Origin: an uncultured Ezakiella sp.
GTDB taxonomy: Bacteria; Bacillota; Clostridia; Tissierellales; Peptoniphilaceae
Direction of reading: 5' to 3'
Assembly: GCA_947293975.1 (NCBI GenBank)
Contig: CAMYPV010000051.1
Location: 1 to 8,890 of the forward strand
Length of the DNA stretch: 8,890 nucleotides
Shown in pieces: positions 1-7,137 of the stretch (position 1 is its first letter; each line of letters opens with the position of its first letter). The position numbers and the translations under genes are program-made. The notes beneath the pieces are model-generated. The model was not told the origin of the DNA. It worked only from the letters and a program-made list of their open reading frames with translations, and did not search any database.

Positions 1-1946
1 CTACTGTTGAATTAATTTCAACTGAAGAATACGATTATAATATTATATATGACAAAAATAATTCTGTTGATAATTTGATTTTTAAGGTTGGAGATAAAGT
101 TGATAACGGTGTATTTTTAATTACAAAATCTAATTTTAACCAAGCAAAAACTGGGGCCAACGAAATAGATTTTATTTCAGATGAGATGTTAATTGAAAAT
201 ATTTTGCATATTTTTGAACGCGAAGAAAGTATTAACACTGCTGAAGTAAATTCTATAAAAAAAGCTTTTATGAATAGTATTGTGGATAATAATTTGCCAC
301 AAATTAACGAAGAGAGAATTGAAAGAGTAAGGCAGATTATAAAAAAATCAGATTTGGGTAGCGATTTTTTATTTAAGATTGCAAACTTCTTGATGAATGA
401 TACTAAACTTCAGGATTATATTATAAGATTAATTATCGACAATAGATTTGACGAAATTGAATCAAGACTTCAAATTTTTATAGAGGTAAGAGAAAAAATT
501 GCCGAGTTAAATTCTAAAAAAGATGCCTTAGAAAAAGACATAGAAAGACTCAGTGTTGACCAACAGAGTGCGAGAGATTTTCTTGTAAAAGAACATGAAG
601 AACTTGCAGAAAATTTTAACCGAAAAATAAAAGAACTCGAAGAAGAGCTTGCAATTAAGCGTCAAGAACTCGCCGATATTGGCTATTTAAATTCACTTGA
701 TCAAGAGAAGAGAAAGCTTGAAGAGTTAATAGAAAATGACAAACAAAAGATTGATTCGCTCGATAAGATTAAGATTGATATTACAAATGAGCTCAAGCAA
801 TCTATAGATGAATATAAAAATGTTGGGGTTGCAATTGCAAAAGAGTTGAGACGAGATGGTATGGATGAGTTTATTTCTACCATAAAGGGCTTGAAGAATT
901 TCAACAATCAAGAAAGAAAAGAAATCGAGTTTGCTGAGTTTAATTCTAAAGACGAGCTCATGGAATATATTTACTATATGATGAACTTTGAATTTAACCA
1001 CAATATTTCACGAGTTATGGTTGCAAATCTCGTTGTTCTTTACGGAATGAGTTTTATAACAAATTTCATAGGGGAAACAGGTTCTGGTAAAACTTCAACA
1101 ATCACAAACTTCGCAAAGGCACTTGGATTAAACGAAGAAAATGGATTATTTATAAAGGTTAATATAGATCCAGATATCAGAAGTCCAAGAGATTTGATTG
1201 GATTTTACAACCCAATTTCAGGCGAGTTAACGGCAAATAATAAGCGTTTACTTAATCTGTTGGAAAATGCAAATGAAAGTCCATACCCGTATATTGCGCT
1301 TTTTGATAATGCAAATTTGTCAATGCCTGAGCATTATTTATCAAGTTTTCTTGAACATGAACTTGGAAACAATGATTATATAAATCTTGGTGGTGGAAAA
1401 GAAATTTTAATTAGTGACAATCTTAGAATATATACGACGCTTCAAAATGATCATACAAGTTTGTCGCTGTCGTCAAGATATTACGATAAGACTGCAACGA
1501 TTTCTTCCAAAATTGATAGCAGGAATTTCTATCAAAAAGAAATGGATAATATTAAACCAAAGGGTGTAATTAAAATGTCTGATTTGATGAGTTTTCAAAT
1601 AGATGCAGATATGAGCGCTGATTACGAGGCAAAATTAAATTCGATAATTAATATATTTAAACGTTACGATAGCCCATTAAGTGCAAGGACTATTCAAAAA
1701 ACCAAGAGATTTATCACATCTATAAATCCAATTATAAGCTCAAATGCATTTGAATCTAAATATTTACCTTTAGAACTTGCTGTAATGCAATTTATGATTG
1801 CAGGAAGAAGTGCGAATAATCCAAACAAAAGATTAATTGAATCGTTGATTCAAGAATCTAAAAACATGCCTTTATTAGAGGAAAATTTGACAAAATACAA
1901 GGACGAGTATGACAAGTTTATAGTTGACACATCTATTAGCTTTTAG
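1..1946 (+). CDS. McrB-like AAA+ ATPase with N-terminal coiled coil (5' partial)
   Basis: Motor subunit of a predicted McrBC-type restriction system, expected to assemble as an NTP-driven ring that loads or activates the nuclease encoded next. The frame is open to the left edge (first full codon at base 3), and the TTG at 75 has no ribosome binding site, so the true start lies outside the window. Residues below count from that TTG. Residues 1-130 (and the 24 codons before) are an unassigned N-terminal region, mostly helical after about residue 38. Residues 135-247 are rich in E/K/L heptads and predict a long coiled coil. The AAA+ module follows: Walker A GETGSGKT (333-340), Walker B ALFDNANLS (D411, N412), sensor-1 region TTLQNDHTS (Q457, N458, D459), and RYYDK (468-472) where relatives carry a DRA-type arginine motif. 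The segment NLSMPEHYLSSFLE resembles McrB relatives. Oddity: the Walker B glutamate is Asn. The family is confident; substrate and true N-terminus are unknown. Confidence 0.85.
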   Translation, partial: TVELISTEEYDYNIIYDKNNSVDNLIFKVGDKVDNGVFLITKSNFNQAKTGANEIDFISDEMLIENILHIFEREESINTAEVNSIKKAFMNSIVDNNLPQINEERIERVRQIIKKSDLGSDFLFKIANFLMNDTKLQDYIIRLIIDNRFDEIESRLQIFIEVREKIAELNSKKDALEKDIERLSVDQQSARDFLVKEHEELAENFNRKIKELEEELAIKRQELADIGYLNSLDQEKRKLEELIENDKQKIDSLDKIKIDITNELKQSIDEYKNVGVAIAKELRRDGMDEFISTIKGLKNFNNQERKEIEFAEFNSKDELMEYIYYMMNFEFNHNISRVMVANLVVLYGMSFITNFIGETGSGKTSTITNFAKALGLNEENGLFIKVNIDPDIRSPRDLIGFYNPISGELTANNKRLLNLLENANESPYPYIALFDNANLSMPEHYLSSFLEHELGNNDYINLGGGKEILISDNLRIYTTLQNDHTSLSLSSRYYDKTATISSKIDSRNFYQKEMDNIKPKGVIKMSDLMSFQIDADMSADYEAKLNSIINIFKRYDSPLSARTIQKTKRFITSINPIISSNAFESKYLPLELAVMQFMIAGRSANNPNKRLIESLIQESKNMPLLEENLTKYKDEYDKFIVDTSISF

Positions 1947-1950
1947 GTGA
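1945..1950 (+). promoter_or_regulatory. Ribosome binding site of the McrC-like gene
   Basis: AGGTGA overlaps the TAG stop of the ATPase gene and lies four bases before ATG 1955. It fixes the start and suggests that ribosomes finishing the ATPase re-initiate here, keeping the two subunits in proportion. Another ATG at 1950 is out of frame. Confidence 0.7.
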
Positions 1951-1954
1951 TGGG

Positions 1955-3643
1955 ATGAACAGTTATCTGCAATTAAAATGCTTAAATAATAAGACTGAAA
2001 ATTCTATAAATCTAAAAGCCGGATTCGGCATAAATGATTATGCAAATAGCGTATTGTTTGAAAATGGATATTATTCAATTAATTTTGTAGTTTATACTGC
2101 GGAAGAAATTGTAGGTGGAGAGCTCTATGTAGACGAAGAAGAAGTTGGTACACTTGAGCTATTAAAAAGAGAAGAGGATCGATACGAATTTAAAATAATT
2201 TACAAAGGCTCAAACGAGAAAGATCGTGGATATCCGTTCTTGATGATGATTGACAGTGTTCGATTGAGAGTGCATTTGTATTTAGAAGATGAAAGCGATA
2301 TTTATTATTCTAGCGACAGAGTATTGGTCACGACGAAATCACTTGATGACCAAAAAAATGTGGACGAGATGATTTATTATATTGCCAGCAAAAATGGATT
2401 AAGCAGGCAAATTGATACAAGTTATGAAGAGGACACAATTACGCTTGGTCTATTTAATAATCATATCTTAAATATTATAAATTTGTACGAAAAACATCGA
2501 ACATTATATGAGAGGCAGTACAATCGCTCAGAGGATCTTTCATCAGCCAGACGCAAGATTTTTATGTCGGATTTTATTGGGGGTAATACTTTATCGAATC
2601 CAAAGATAGAAAGAGAACGCATGGAAATTATGGAGTTTTTGTATGACCTTCTTTTGGCTTCAAAGAGATTGTTTCAATCGATAAAAGATATCACAAAAGA
2701 TATGGAGATTAAATATCGTCGATTAAAAAACTCGTTGCCAGCAGGCTACAGCGCACCTATAATTATTACGTACAGACTAAGAATTGATAGAGTGTATATT
2801 GAGTTAAAAAGACTAGAAACCTTTATGGTGATGATCAAAAATATCTTGCTTAGAAATAAATTTAAACCACAAGGAAAATTCGTATTGAAATCGAAGATTG
2901 ATGACTATGTAAATCCAATTTTTTGGCTTTATATGAATAGGTGGACAAATTCTAGAAGTGTAAATCTAAGATATCATGAGTTTTTCTTTAACATTGATTC
3001 GCTCGATAAATTATTTGAGTATTATTGCTTGGCTAGAATTTTAAATTGCACAAAGCAAATGAATTTTAGACACGCAGACATTAAGGACAAGCAATTCTTT
3101 TATCCGACAACAAACAATGTTTTTCAAAATGAAAGCACTATATTTAATACATTTTATCGCGAAAAAGATGGAGTCCTTCTAACTATATATTTTCAGCCTT
3201 TAATATACAGGGGCAAGGTTTTAAATGATCTTGATTTAATACGTACAACTGGCGTTGGCGATAGCTTTACAAATTTTAATAAGACAGGAAATTATTATTC
3301 GCCAGATTTCATTCTAAAATTTGAAGGCAAAGAGACGAAGTATTTGATTCTTGATGCAAAGTATCAAACGAGGAATACAATTTTGCGTGGGCATATGGAT
3401 CAGGTTATTTCTAAATATTTTAATCAAGTTAAAAATATAAATGGCAAAAGAAATCAAATGGTTTATGTGTTACAAGGTAGAGTTGATGAAAACACGAACG
3501 ATACTTGGTTTTATGAGAACGTTGAAGGTGATATGATAGAAAATTTTTATAGTGATTTTGGAATTTTTCAATATAGTCCAGATCAAGTTAGAAATTTTTC
3601 ATTTGCTAAACTCATAGAAAAGATGATTAACGAAGTTAAATAA
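1955..3643 (+). CDS. McrC-like protein: DUF2357-type domain plus PD-(D/E)xK nuclease
   Basis: Predicted nuclease subunit partnered with the AAA+ ATPase just upstream. The 562-residue protein has a beta-rich N-terminal part (about 1-130) ending in YYSSDRVLVTTKSL, a pattern typical of DUF2357 proteins. A long helical region follows (about 165-300), including TYRLRIDRVYIELKRLETF, a diverged version of the family's conserved TYENRF-like helix. The nuclease core comes last: E355 in LFEYYCLARIL, S449-P450-D451 in YYSPDFILKF, D467 and K469 in LILDAKYQ, and a DQVISKYFNQV helix (Q483, Y488) that fits the supporting motif of PD-(D/E)xK folds. All expected catalytic positions are present, so the nuclease looks active. 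It starts at ATG 1955 with AGGTGA four bases upstream, only 8 bases after the ATPase stop, which implies co-transcription and probable translational coupling. Target (DNA or RNA, modified or not) cannot be read from the sequence. Confidence 0.85.
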   Translation: MNSYLQLKCLNNKTENSINLKAGFGINDYANSVLFENGYYSINFVVYTAEEIVGGELYVDEEEVGTLELLKREEDRYEFKIIYKGSNEKDRGYPFLMMIDSVRLRVHLYLEDESDIYYSSDRVLVTTKSLDDQKNVDEMIYYIASKNGLSRQIDTSYEEDTITLGLFNNHILNIINLYEKHRTLYERQYNRSEDLSSARRKIFMSDFIGGNTLSNPKIERERMEIMEFLYDLLLASKRLFQSIKDITKDMEIKYRRLKNSLPAGYSAPIIITYRLRIDRVYIELKRLETFMVMIKNILLRNKFKPQGKFVLKSKIDDYVNPIFWLYMNRWTNSRSVNLRYHEFFFNIDSLDKLFEYYCLARILNCTKQMNFRHADIKDKQFFYPTTNNVFQNESTIFNTFYREKDGVLLTIYFQPLIYRGKVLNDLDLIRTTGVGDSFTNFNKTGNYYSPDFILKFEGKETKYLILDAKYQTRNTILRGHMDQVISKYFNQVKNINGKRNQMVYVLQGRVDENTNDTWFYENVEGDMIENFYSDFGIFQYSPDQVRNFSFAKLIEKMINEVK

Positions 3644-3652
3644 AAATATTAA

Positions 3653-3681
3653 AGCCAGCAATTAAATTTGCTGGCTAATTT
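3653..3681 (+). terminator. Rho-independent terminator after the McrC-like gene
   Basis: Perfect 9-bp stem AGCCAGCAA (3653-3661) with TTGCTGGCT (3668-3676) and a 6-base loop TTAAAT, followed by AATTTTAT. It begins 10 bases after the nuclease stop codon. The U tract is interrupted by AA, so termination may be moderate; the next hairpin may help. Confidence 0.75.
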
Positions 3682-3688
3682 TATGTAT

Positions 3689-3717
3689 AAAAAAACCCGC
3701 TACGTGGCGGATTTTCT
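3689..3717 (-). terminator. Second terminator hairpin, possibly bidirectional
   Basis: CCGC (3697-3700) pairs with GCGG (3707-3710) around TACGTG; one mismatch outward, AAAA pairs with TTTT. On the plus strand it is followed by TTTTCT and could back up the first terminator. On the minus strand the stem is followed by a G and seven uninterrupted T, which is the better terminator, although no minus-strand gene is visible upstream of it. Confidence 0.6.
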
Positions 3718-3893
3718 AAAAACAAAACAATAGGATACTTATATTATATCAATAGTTTTAAAATACAGGTTACATAAAAGTTAATATTAGACCATATTAT
3801 ATTACAGTTCTTTTACAAAAATATTTTTTATGAATAATAAAATTATTTTTAATTAAAACTAAGTGTAACATGAGAAAGCGTAATCTCTAATCC

Positions 3894-3922
3894 TTTACAT
3901 TTACAGGGCTTTTGTGTATAAT
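3894..3922 (+). promoter_or_regulatory. Sigma-A-type promoter of the valS operon
   Basis: -35 TTTACA (3894-3899), a 17-base spacer, and a perfect -10 TATAAT (3917-3922). Five of six and six of six bases match the consensus. Transcription would start near 3929, giving a leader of only about 40 bases before the valS ATG. This is too short for a T-box riboswitch. Confidence 0.8.
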
Positions 3923-3953
3923 AATTGTATATAGGCTTATGCCAATACATTAT

Positions 3954-3960
3954 AAGGAAG
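3954..3960 (+). promoter_or_regulatory. Ribosome binding site that sets the valS start at ATG 3968
   Basis: AAGGAAG ends seven bases before ATG 3968. The in-frame TTG directly before it (3965) would add one Met-coded residue but sits only four bases from this site, so ATG 3968 is preferred. Confidence 0.75.
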
Positions 3961-3967
3961 TGTTTTG

Positions 3968-6607
3968 ATGAAAGAATTAGACAGCAGATATAACCCTCAT
4001 GATTTTGAAAAAAGAATTTATGATGAGTGGGTTAAAAACGATTTATTTTCGCCTTCTGTAAATGAGGGCGGTAAACCATATACAATTATGATGCCACCAC
4101 CAAATGTAACGGGTAATTTGCACATAGGCCATTCTATGTATACATTACAAGATATTTATATTAGATTAAAGAGAATGCAAGGATATCAAGCGCTATGGTT
4201 GCCTGGTACAGACCACGCAAGTATAGCAACTGAATCTCGCGTTGTAAATAAAATTAGAAAATCTGGAAAAACTAAAGAAGAGCTTGGACGTGAAGGCTTT
4301 TTAAAGGAAGCTTGGGATTGGACGCATGAACATGGCGGTACAATTGTCGAACAATTAAAAAGCACAGGTTTTAGTTGCGATTGGGATAGATTAAAATTTA
4401 CCCTTGACGATAATATGAGTCACGCTGTATATACTGCGTTTAAAATGATGTATGACGGCGGATTTATTTATAAAGGCGATAGAATTATAAATTGGTGTCC
4501 TGATTGTAAAACTGCAATTTCAGATGCCGAGGTTGATCATATTGATACTGAAAGTAAAATCTGGGAGATAAAATATCCATACGCTGATGGCACAGGTGCA
4601 GTCGTTGTTGCTACAACAAGACCTGAGACTATGCTTGGTGACTTGGCGGTTGCAGTTAATCCAGATGATGAAAGATACAAAGCAATTGTTGGCAAAAAAG
4701 TTATTTTGCCGCTTTTAAATAAAGAAATTCCTGTAATATCAGACAGTTATGTTGATATGGAATTTGGAACAGGCGTTGTAAAAATCACACCATCGCATGA
4801 CCCTAACGACTTTGCAGTTGGAGAGCGTCATAACCTTGGACAACTTACTGTAATCGATGAGTCTGCACATATGAATGAAAATGCTGGCAAATATGCTGGC
4901 ATGGATAGATATGAAGCAAGAAAAGCAATTCTTAATGATTTAAAGAACGAAGGATTACTTGTAAGCGAAAAGAAACACGATAATGCAGTGGGTCATTGTA
5001 GTAGGTGTAAGACTGTAATCGAGCCTTTAATCAGCAAGCAATGGTTTGTTAAGATGAAGGAATTGGCTGCTGATACTCTTGATGCATTTGAAAAGGGTGA
5101 GCCAAAATTCTATCCAGATAGATTTGGTAAGATTTACAGAAATTGGTTAGAAAATTTAAACGACTGGTGTATTTCACGTCAATTGTGGTGGGGACATCAA
5201 ATTCCTGCTTATTACTGTGACGATTGCGGTCATATAATGGTAAGTGAAACAAAAGTTGAAAAATGTGAAAAATGTAATAGCACACATGTTCATCAAGATC
5301 CGGACACACTCGACACATGGTTCTCATCAGGATTGTGGCCATTTGCAACATTGGGTTGGCCAGATACAAATGCTGAAGATTTCAAAAAATTCTTCCCTAC
5401 AGATTTGTTGATAACGGGATTTGATATAATTTTATTCTGGGTAATTAGAATGACGTTTATGTCAAAATATTTCTTGGATGAAATTCCATTTAAGGATGTT
5501 TTGATTACAGGACTTGTTCGTGATTTGCAAGGTCGTAAAATGAGTAAATCTCTTGATAATGGAATTGATCCGCTAGAAATCATTGACAAATACGGTGCAG
5601 ATGCATTGAGATTTAACATGGTTACTGGTAATTCACCAGGAAACGATATGAGATTTGATGAAAAGAAAGTCGAAAATGCAAGAAACTTTGCAAACAAGGT
5701 TTGGAATGCAAGTAGATTTTTGTTAATGAATATTGGAACTCATAATTCAACAGATTTTGATGAATCAAAGTTAACCGCAAAAGATTTCTGGATACTTGAA
5801 AAATTAAATGACGCAATAACAACTGTTGATAAAAATCTATCGAAATATGAAGTTGGACTTGCGGCAGAGAGAATTTATTCATTTATATGGGAAGATTTGT
5901 GCGATTACTACATTGAATTTACAAAGAGCGATTTGTATGGAGATGACGAGGACAGAAAGTCTGTTACAAAATCAGTTTTATTGTATGTACTTGAAAACAG
6001 CTTGAAGTTATTACATCCATTTATGCCATTTATTACAGAAGAGATTTATCAATCACTTCCTAACGCTGATGGATATATAATGGTAAAGTCTTGGCCAAAA
6101 GCAATTGAATTAAACGATAAGAACAACAGTGTTTTTGTAATTGAAAAGATCAAAGACTTGATTAGAGAAGTTAGAAATGCAAAGGCATCAAGAAATATCG
6201 ATCCAAGCAAGAAATCTGAATTAATTTTGGTAGGAAACGACAAATTGATTGATGATGTTATCAAAAACAAAGATATGATTATGCCTTTAATTCAAGTTAC
6301 CGACATTATCAAAACAGATGAAAAATTAAATCCAAGCGATTATTTGTTTATGAGCTTGCCTGAATTTGAAATGTATATGCCGCTTAAAGAACTTATCGAT
6401 TATAATAAAGAAAAAGAAAATCTTGAAAAGAAAATCAAAGATTACAATGCCGAAATAGAAAGACTTGACAAAAAGCTTTCTAATAAAGGTTTTGTAGATA
6501 AGGCACCAGAGGCAGTTGTAGAGAAAGAGCGTGAAAAATTAAGAGATTATAAATCACTATTAGACTCAGCAACGAAATCACTTGAAGAAATAAAGAGGGT
6601 ATTATGA
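3968..6607 (+). CDS. valS: Valyl-tRNA synthetase (class I)
   Basis: Attaches valine to tRNA-Val in the cytoplasm using ATP and removes mischarged threonine by editing. The protein is 879 residues, a normal bacterial ValRS length. Residues from ATG 3968: PPPNVTGNLHIGH with HIGH at 52-55; the editing (CP1) domain with TTRPETMLGD (217-226) and GVVKITPSHDPND (269-281); Cys pairs C177/C180, C344/C347, C417/C420 and C433/C436, the kind that bind structural zinc; LITGFDIILFWVIRM (481-495); KMSKS at 524-528; an anticodon-binding helical domain from about 605; and a C-terminal coiled-coil arm at about 810-879 that contacts tRNA. The frame is intact. It has its own promoter upstream and is the first gene of an operon, its TGA overlapping the hpt ATG by four bases (ATGA). 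No T-box is present in the leader, so tRNA-sensing control usual for many Firmicutes synthetases is not seen here. Confidence 0.98.
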   Translation: MKELDSRYNPHDFEKRIYDEWVKNDLFSPSVNEGGKPYTIMMPPPNVTGNLHIGHSMYTLQDIYIRLKRMQGYQALWLPGTDHASIATESRVVNKIRKSGKTKEELGREGFLKEAWDWTHEHGGTIVEQLKSTGFSCDWDRLKFTLDDNMSHAVYTAFKMMYDGGFIYKGDRIINWCPDCKTAISDAEVDHIDTESKIWEIKYPYADGTGAVVVATTRPETMLGDLAVAVNPDDERYKAIVGKKVILPLLNKEIPVISDSYVDMEFGTGVVKITPSHDPNDFAVGERHNLGQLTVIDESAHMNENAGKYAGMDRYEARKAILNDLKNEGLLVSEKKHDNAVGHCSRCKTVIEPLISKQWFVKMKELAADTLDAFEKGEPKFYPDRFGKIYRNWLENLNDWCISRQLWWGHQIPAYYCDDCGHIMVSETKVEKCEKCNSTHVHQDPDTLDTWFSSGLWPFATLGWPDTNAEDFKKFFPTDLLITGFDIILFWVIRMTFMSKYFLDEIPFKDVLITGLVRDLQGRKMSKSLDNGIDPLEIIDKYGADALRFNMVTGNSPGNDMRFDEKKVENARNFANKVWNASRFLLMNIGTHNSTDFDESKLTAKDFWILEKLNDAITTVDKNLSKYEVGLAAERIYSFIWEDLCDYYIEFTKSDLYGDDEDRKSVTKSVLLYVLENSLKLLHPFMPFITEEIYQSLPNADGYIMVKSWPKAIELNDKNNSVFVIEKIKDLIREVRNAKASRNIDPSKKSELILVGNDKLIDDVIKNKDMIMPLIQVTDIIKTDEKLNPSDYLFMSLPEFEMYMPLKELIDYNKEKENLEKKIKDYNAEIERLDKKLSNKGFVDKAPEAVVEKEREKLRDYKSLLDSATKSLEEIKRVL

Positions 6608-7137
6608 TAAAGAAAGTTTTATTTTCAAAAGAGCAGATACAAGAAAGAATCGACAAAGTAGCCGAAGAAATCAATGAATATTACAAAGGGGAGCCAATTA
6701 TTGTAATTCCTCTTTTGCGTGGGGGCTTTATGTTTGCAAGTGATCTTGTAAGAAGGCTCGACATGCTTGTTGAGATGGATTTTATTACAACAGCTTCTTA
6801 TGGTTCGGGCAAAGTTTCAAGTGGAGATGTAAAAATATTTAGTGATTTAAGATCAAACATCGAGGGCAAAAATGTTTTGATTGTTGATGATATAATTGAT
6901 TCGGGTCACACATTAAAATTTATAAAAGACTATATTGCAATTAAAAAACCAAAGTCTTTAAAGATTGCTACAATGCTTGATAAACCTTCACGTAGAACCC
7001 AAGACGTAAACAGCGATTTCGTTGGGTTTGAAGTTGACGATTTATTTATTGTGGGCTATGGTCTTGATTATGAAAATAATTATAGAAATATACCATATAT
7101 TTTCGCATTTGTAGAAGAGGACGAATATGATAAATAA
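6604..7137 (+). CDS. hpt: Hypoxanthine (guanine) phosphoribosyltransferase
   Basis: Purine-salvage enzyme that joins hypoxanthine or guanine to PRPP, making IMP or GMP and pyrophosphate in the cytoplasm. The length of 177 residues is typical. Visible motifs: the pyrophosphate-contacting loop PLLRGG (36-41), the flexible catalytic loop TASYGSG (63-69), the PRPP-binding signature VLIVDDIIDSGHTL (91-104) with D99 in the position of the general base, K127 in DKPSRR for the purine ring, and DLFIVGYGLDY (146-156), in which F148 and D155 match base-binding residues of human HGPRT. The start ATG overlaps the valS stop, with GAGGG four bases upstream inside valS, so translation is likely coupled. In Bacillus hpt sits between tilS and ftsH; here it follows valS. 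Xanthine specificity cannot be excluded, but HGPRT is the simplest call. Confidence 0.96.
   Translation: MIKKVLFSKEQIQERIDKVAEEINEYYKGEPIIVIPLLRGGFMFASDLVRRLDMLVEMDFITTASYGSGKVSSGDVKIFSDLRSNIEGKNVLIVDDIIDSGHTLKFIKDYIAIKKPKSLKIATMLDKPSRRTQDVNSDFVGFEVDDLFIVGYGLDYENNYRNIPYIFAFVEEDEYDK

Larger units (their letters stand above)
3644..3967. other. Intergenic region between the McrBC-like pair and the valS operon
   Basis: A 324-base gap without a convincing gene. In order it holds a terminator hairpin for the defence pair (3653-3681), a second hairpin flanked by an A run and a T run (3689-3717), a very AT-rich stretch (about 3721-3890) in which I recognise nothing, and the valS promoter and leader (3894-3967). 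Two very short ATG frames (3830 and 3870; 8 and 6 codons) have no ribosome binding site. There is no T-box core motif, CRISPR repeat, tRNA or insertion-sequence end. Confidence 0.7.

Noticed and set aside
75..77. TTG as the start codon of the McrB-like gene.
   Set aside because: No ribosome binding site precedes it, and the same frame is open for 24 more codons to the window edge, so the gene is 5'-partial.
3872..3887. GAGA/TCTC inverted repeat just upstream of the valS -35 box as an operator.
   Set aside because: Only four base pairs with an 8-base gap, expected by chance in such sequence.
3830..3890. Two tiny ATG frames (8 and 6 codons) upstream of valS.
   Set aside because: Neither has a ribosome binding site and both lie upstream of the predicted valS transcript start.
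3965..3967. TTG as the valS start.
   Set aside because: The adjacent ATG at 3968 has better spacing (7 bases) from AAGGAAG and gives the usual ValRS N-terminus.
5293..5697. 134-codon minus-strand open frame inside valS.
   Set aside because: Antisense shadow of a highly conserved gene, with no ribosome binding site or recognisable family; the same holds for the other minus-strand frames inside valS, hpt, the CPBP gene and the ATPase gene.
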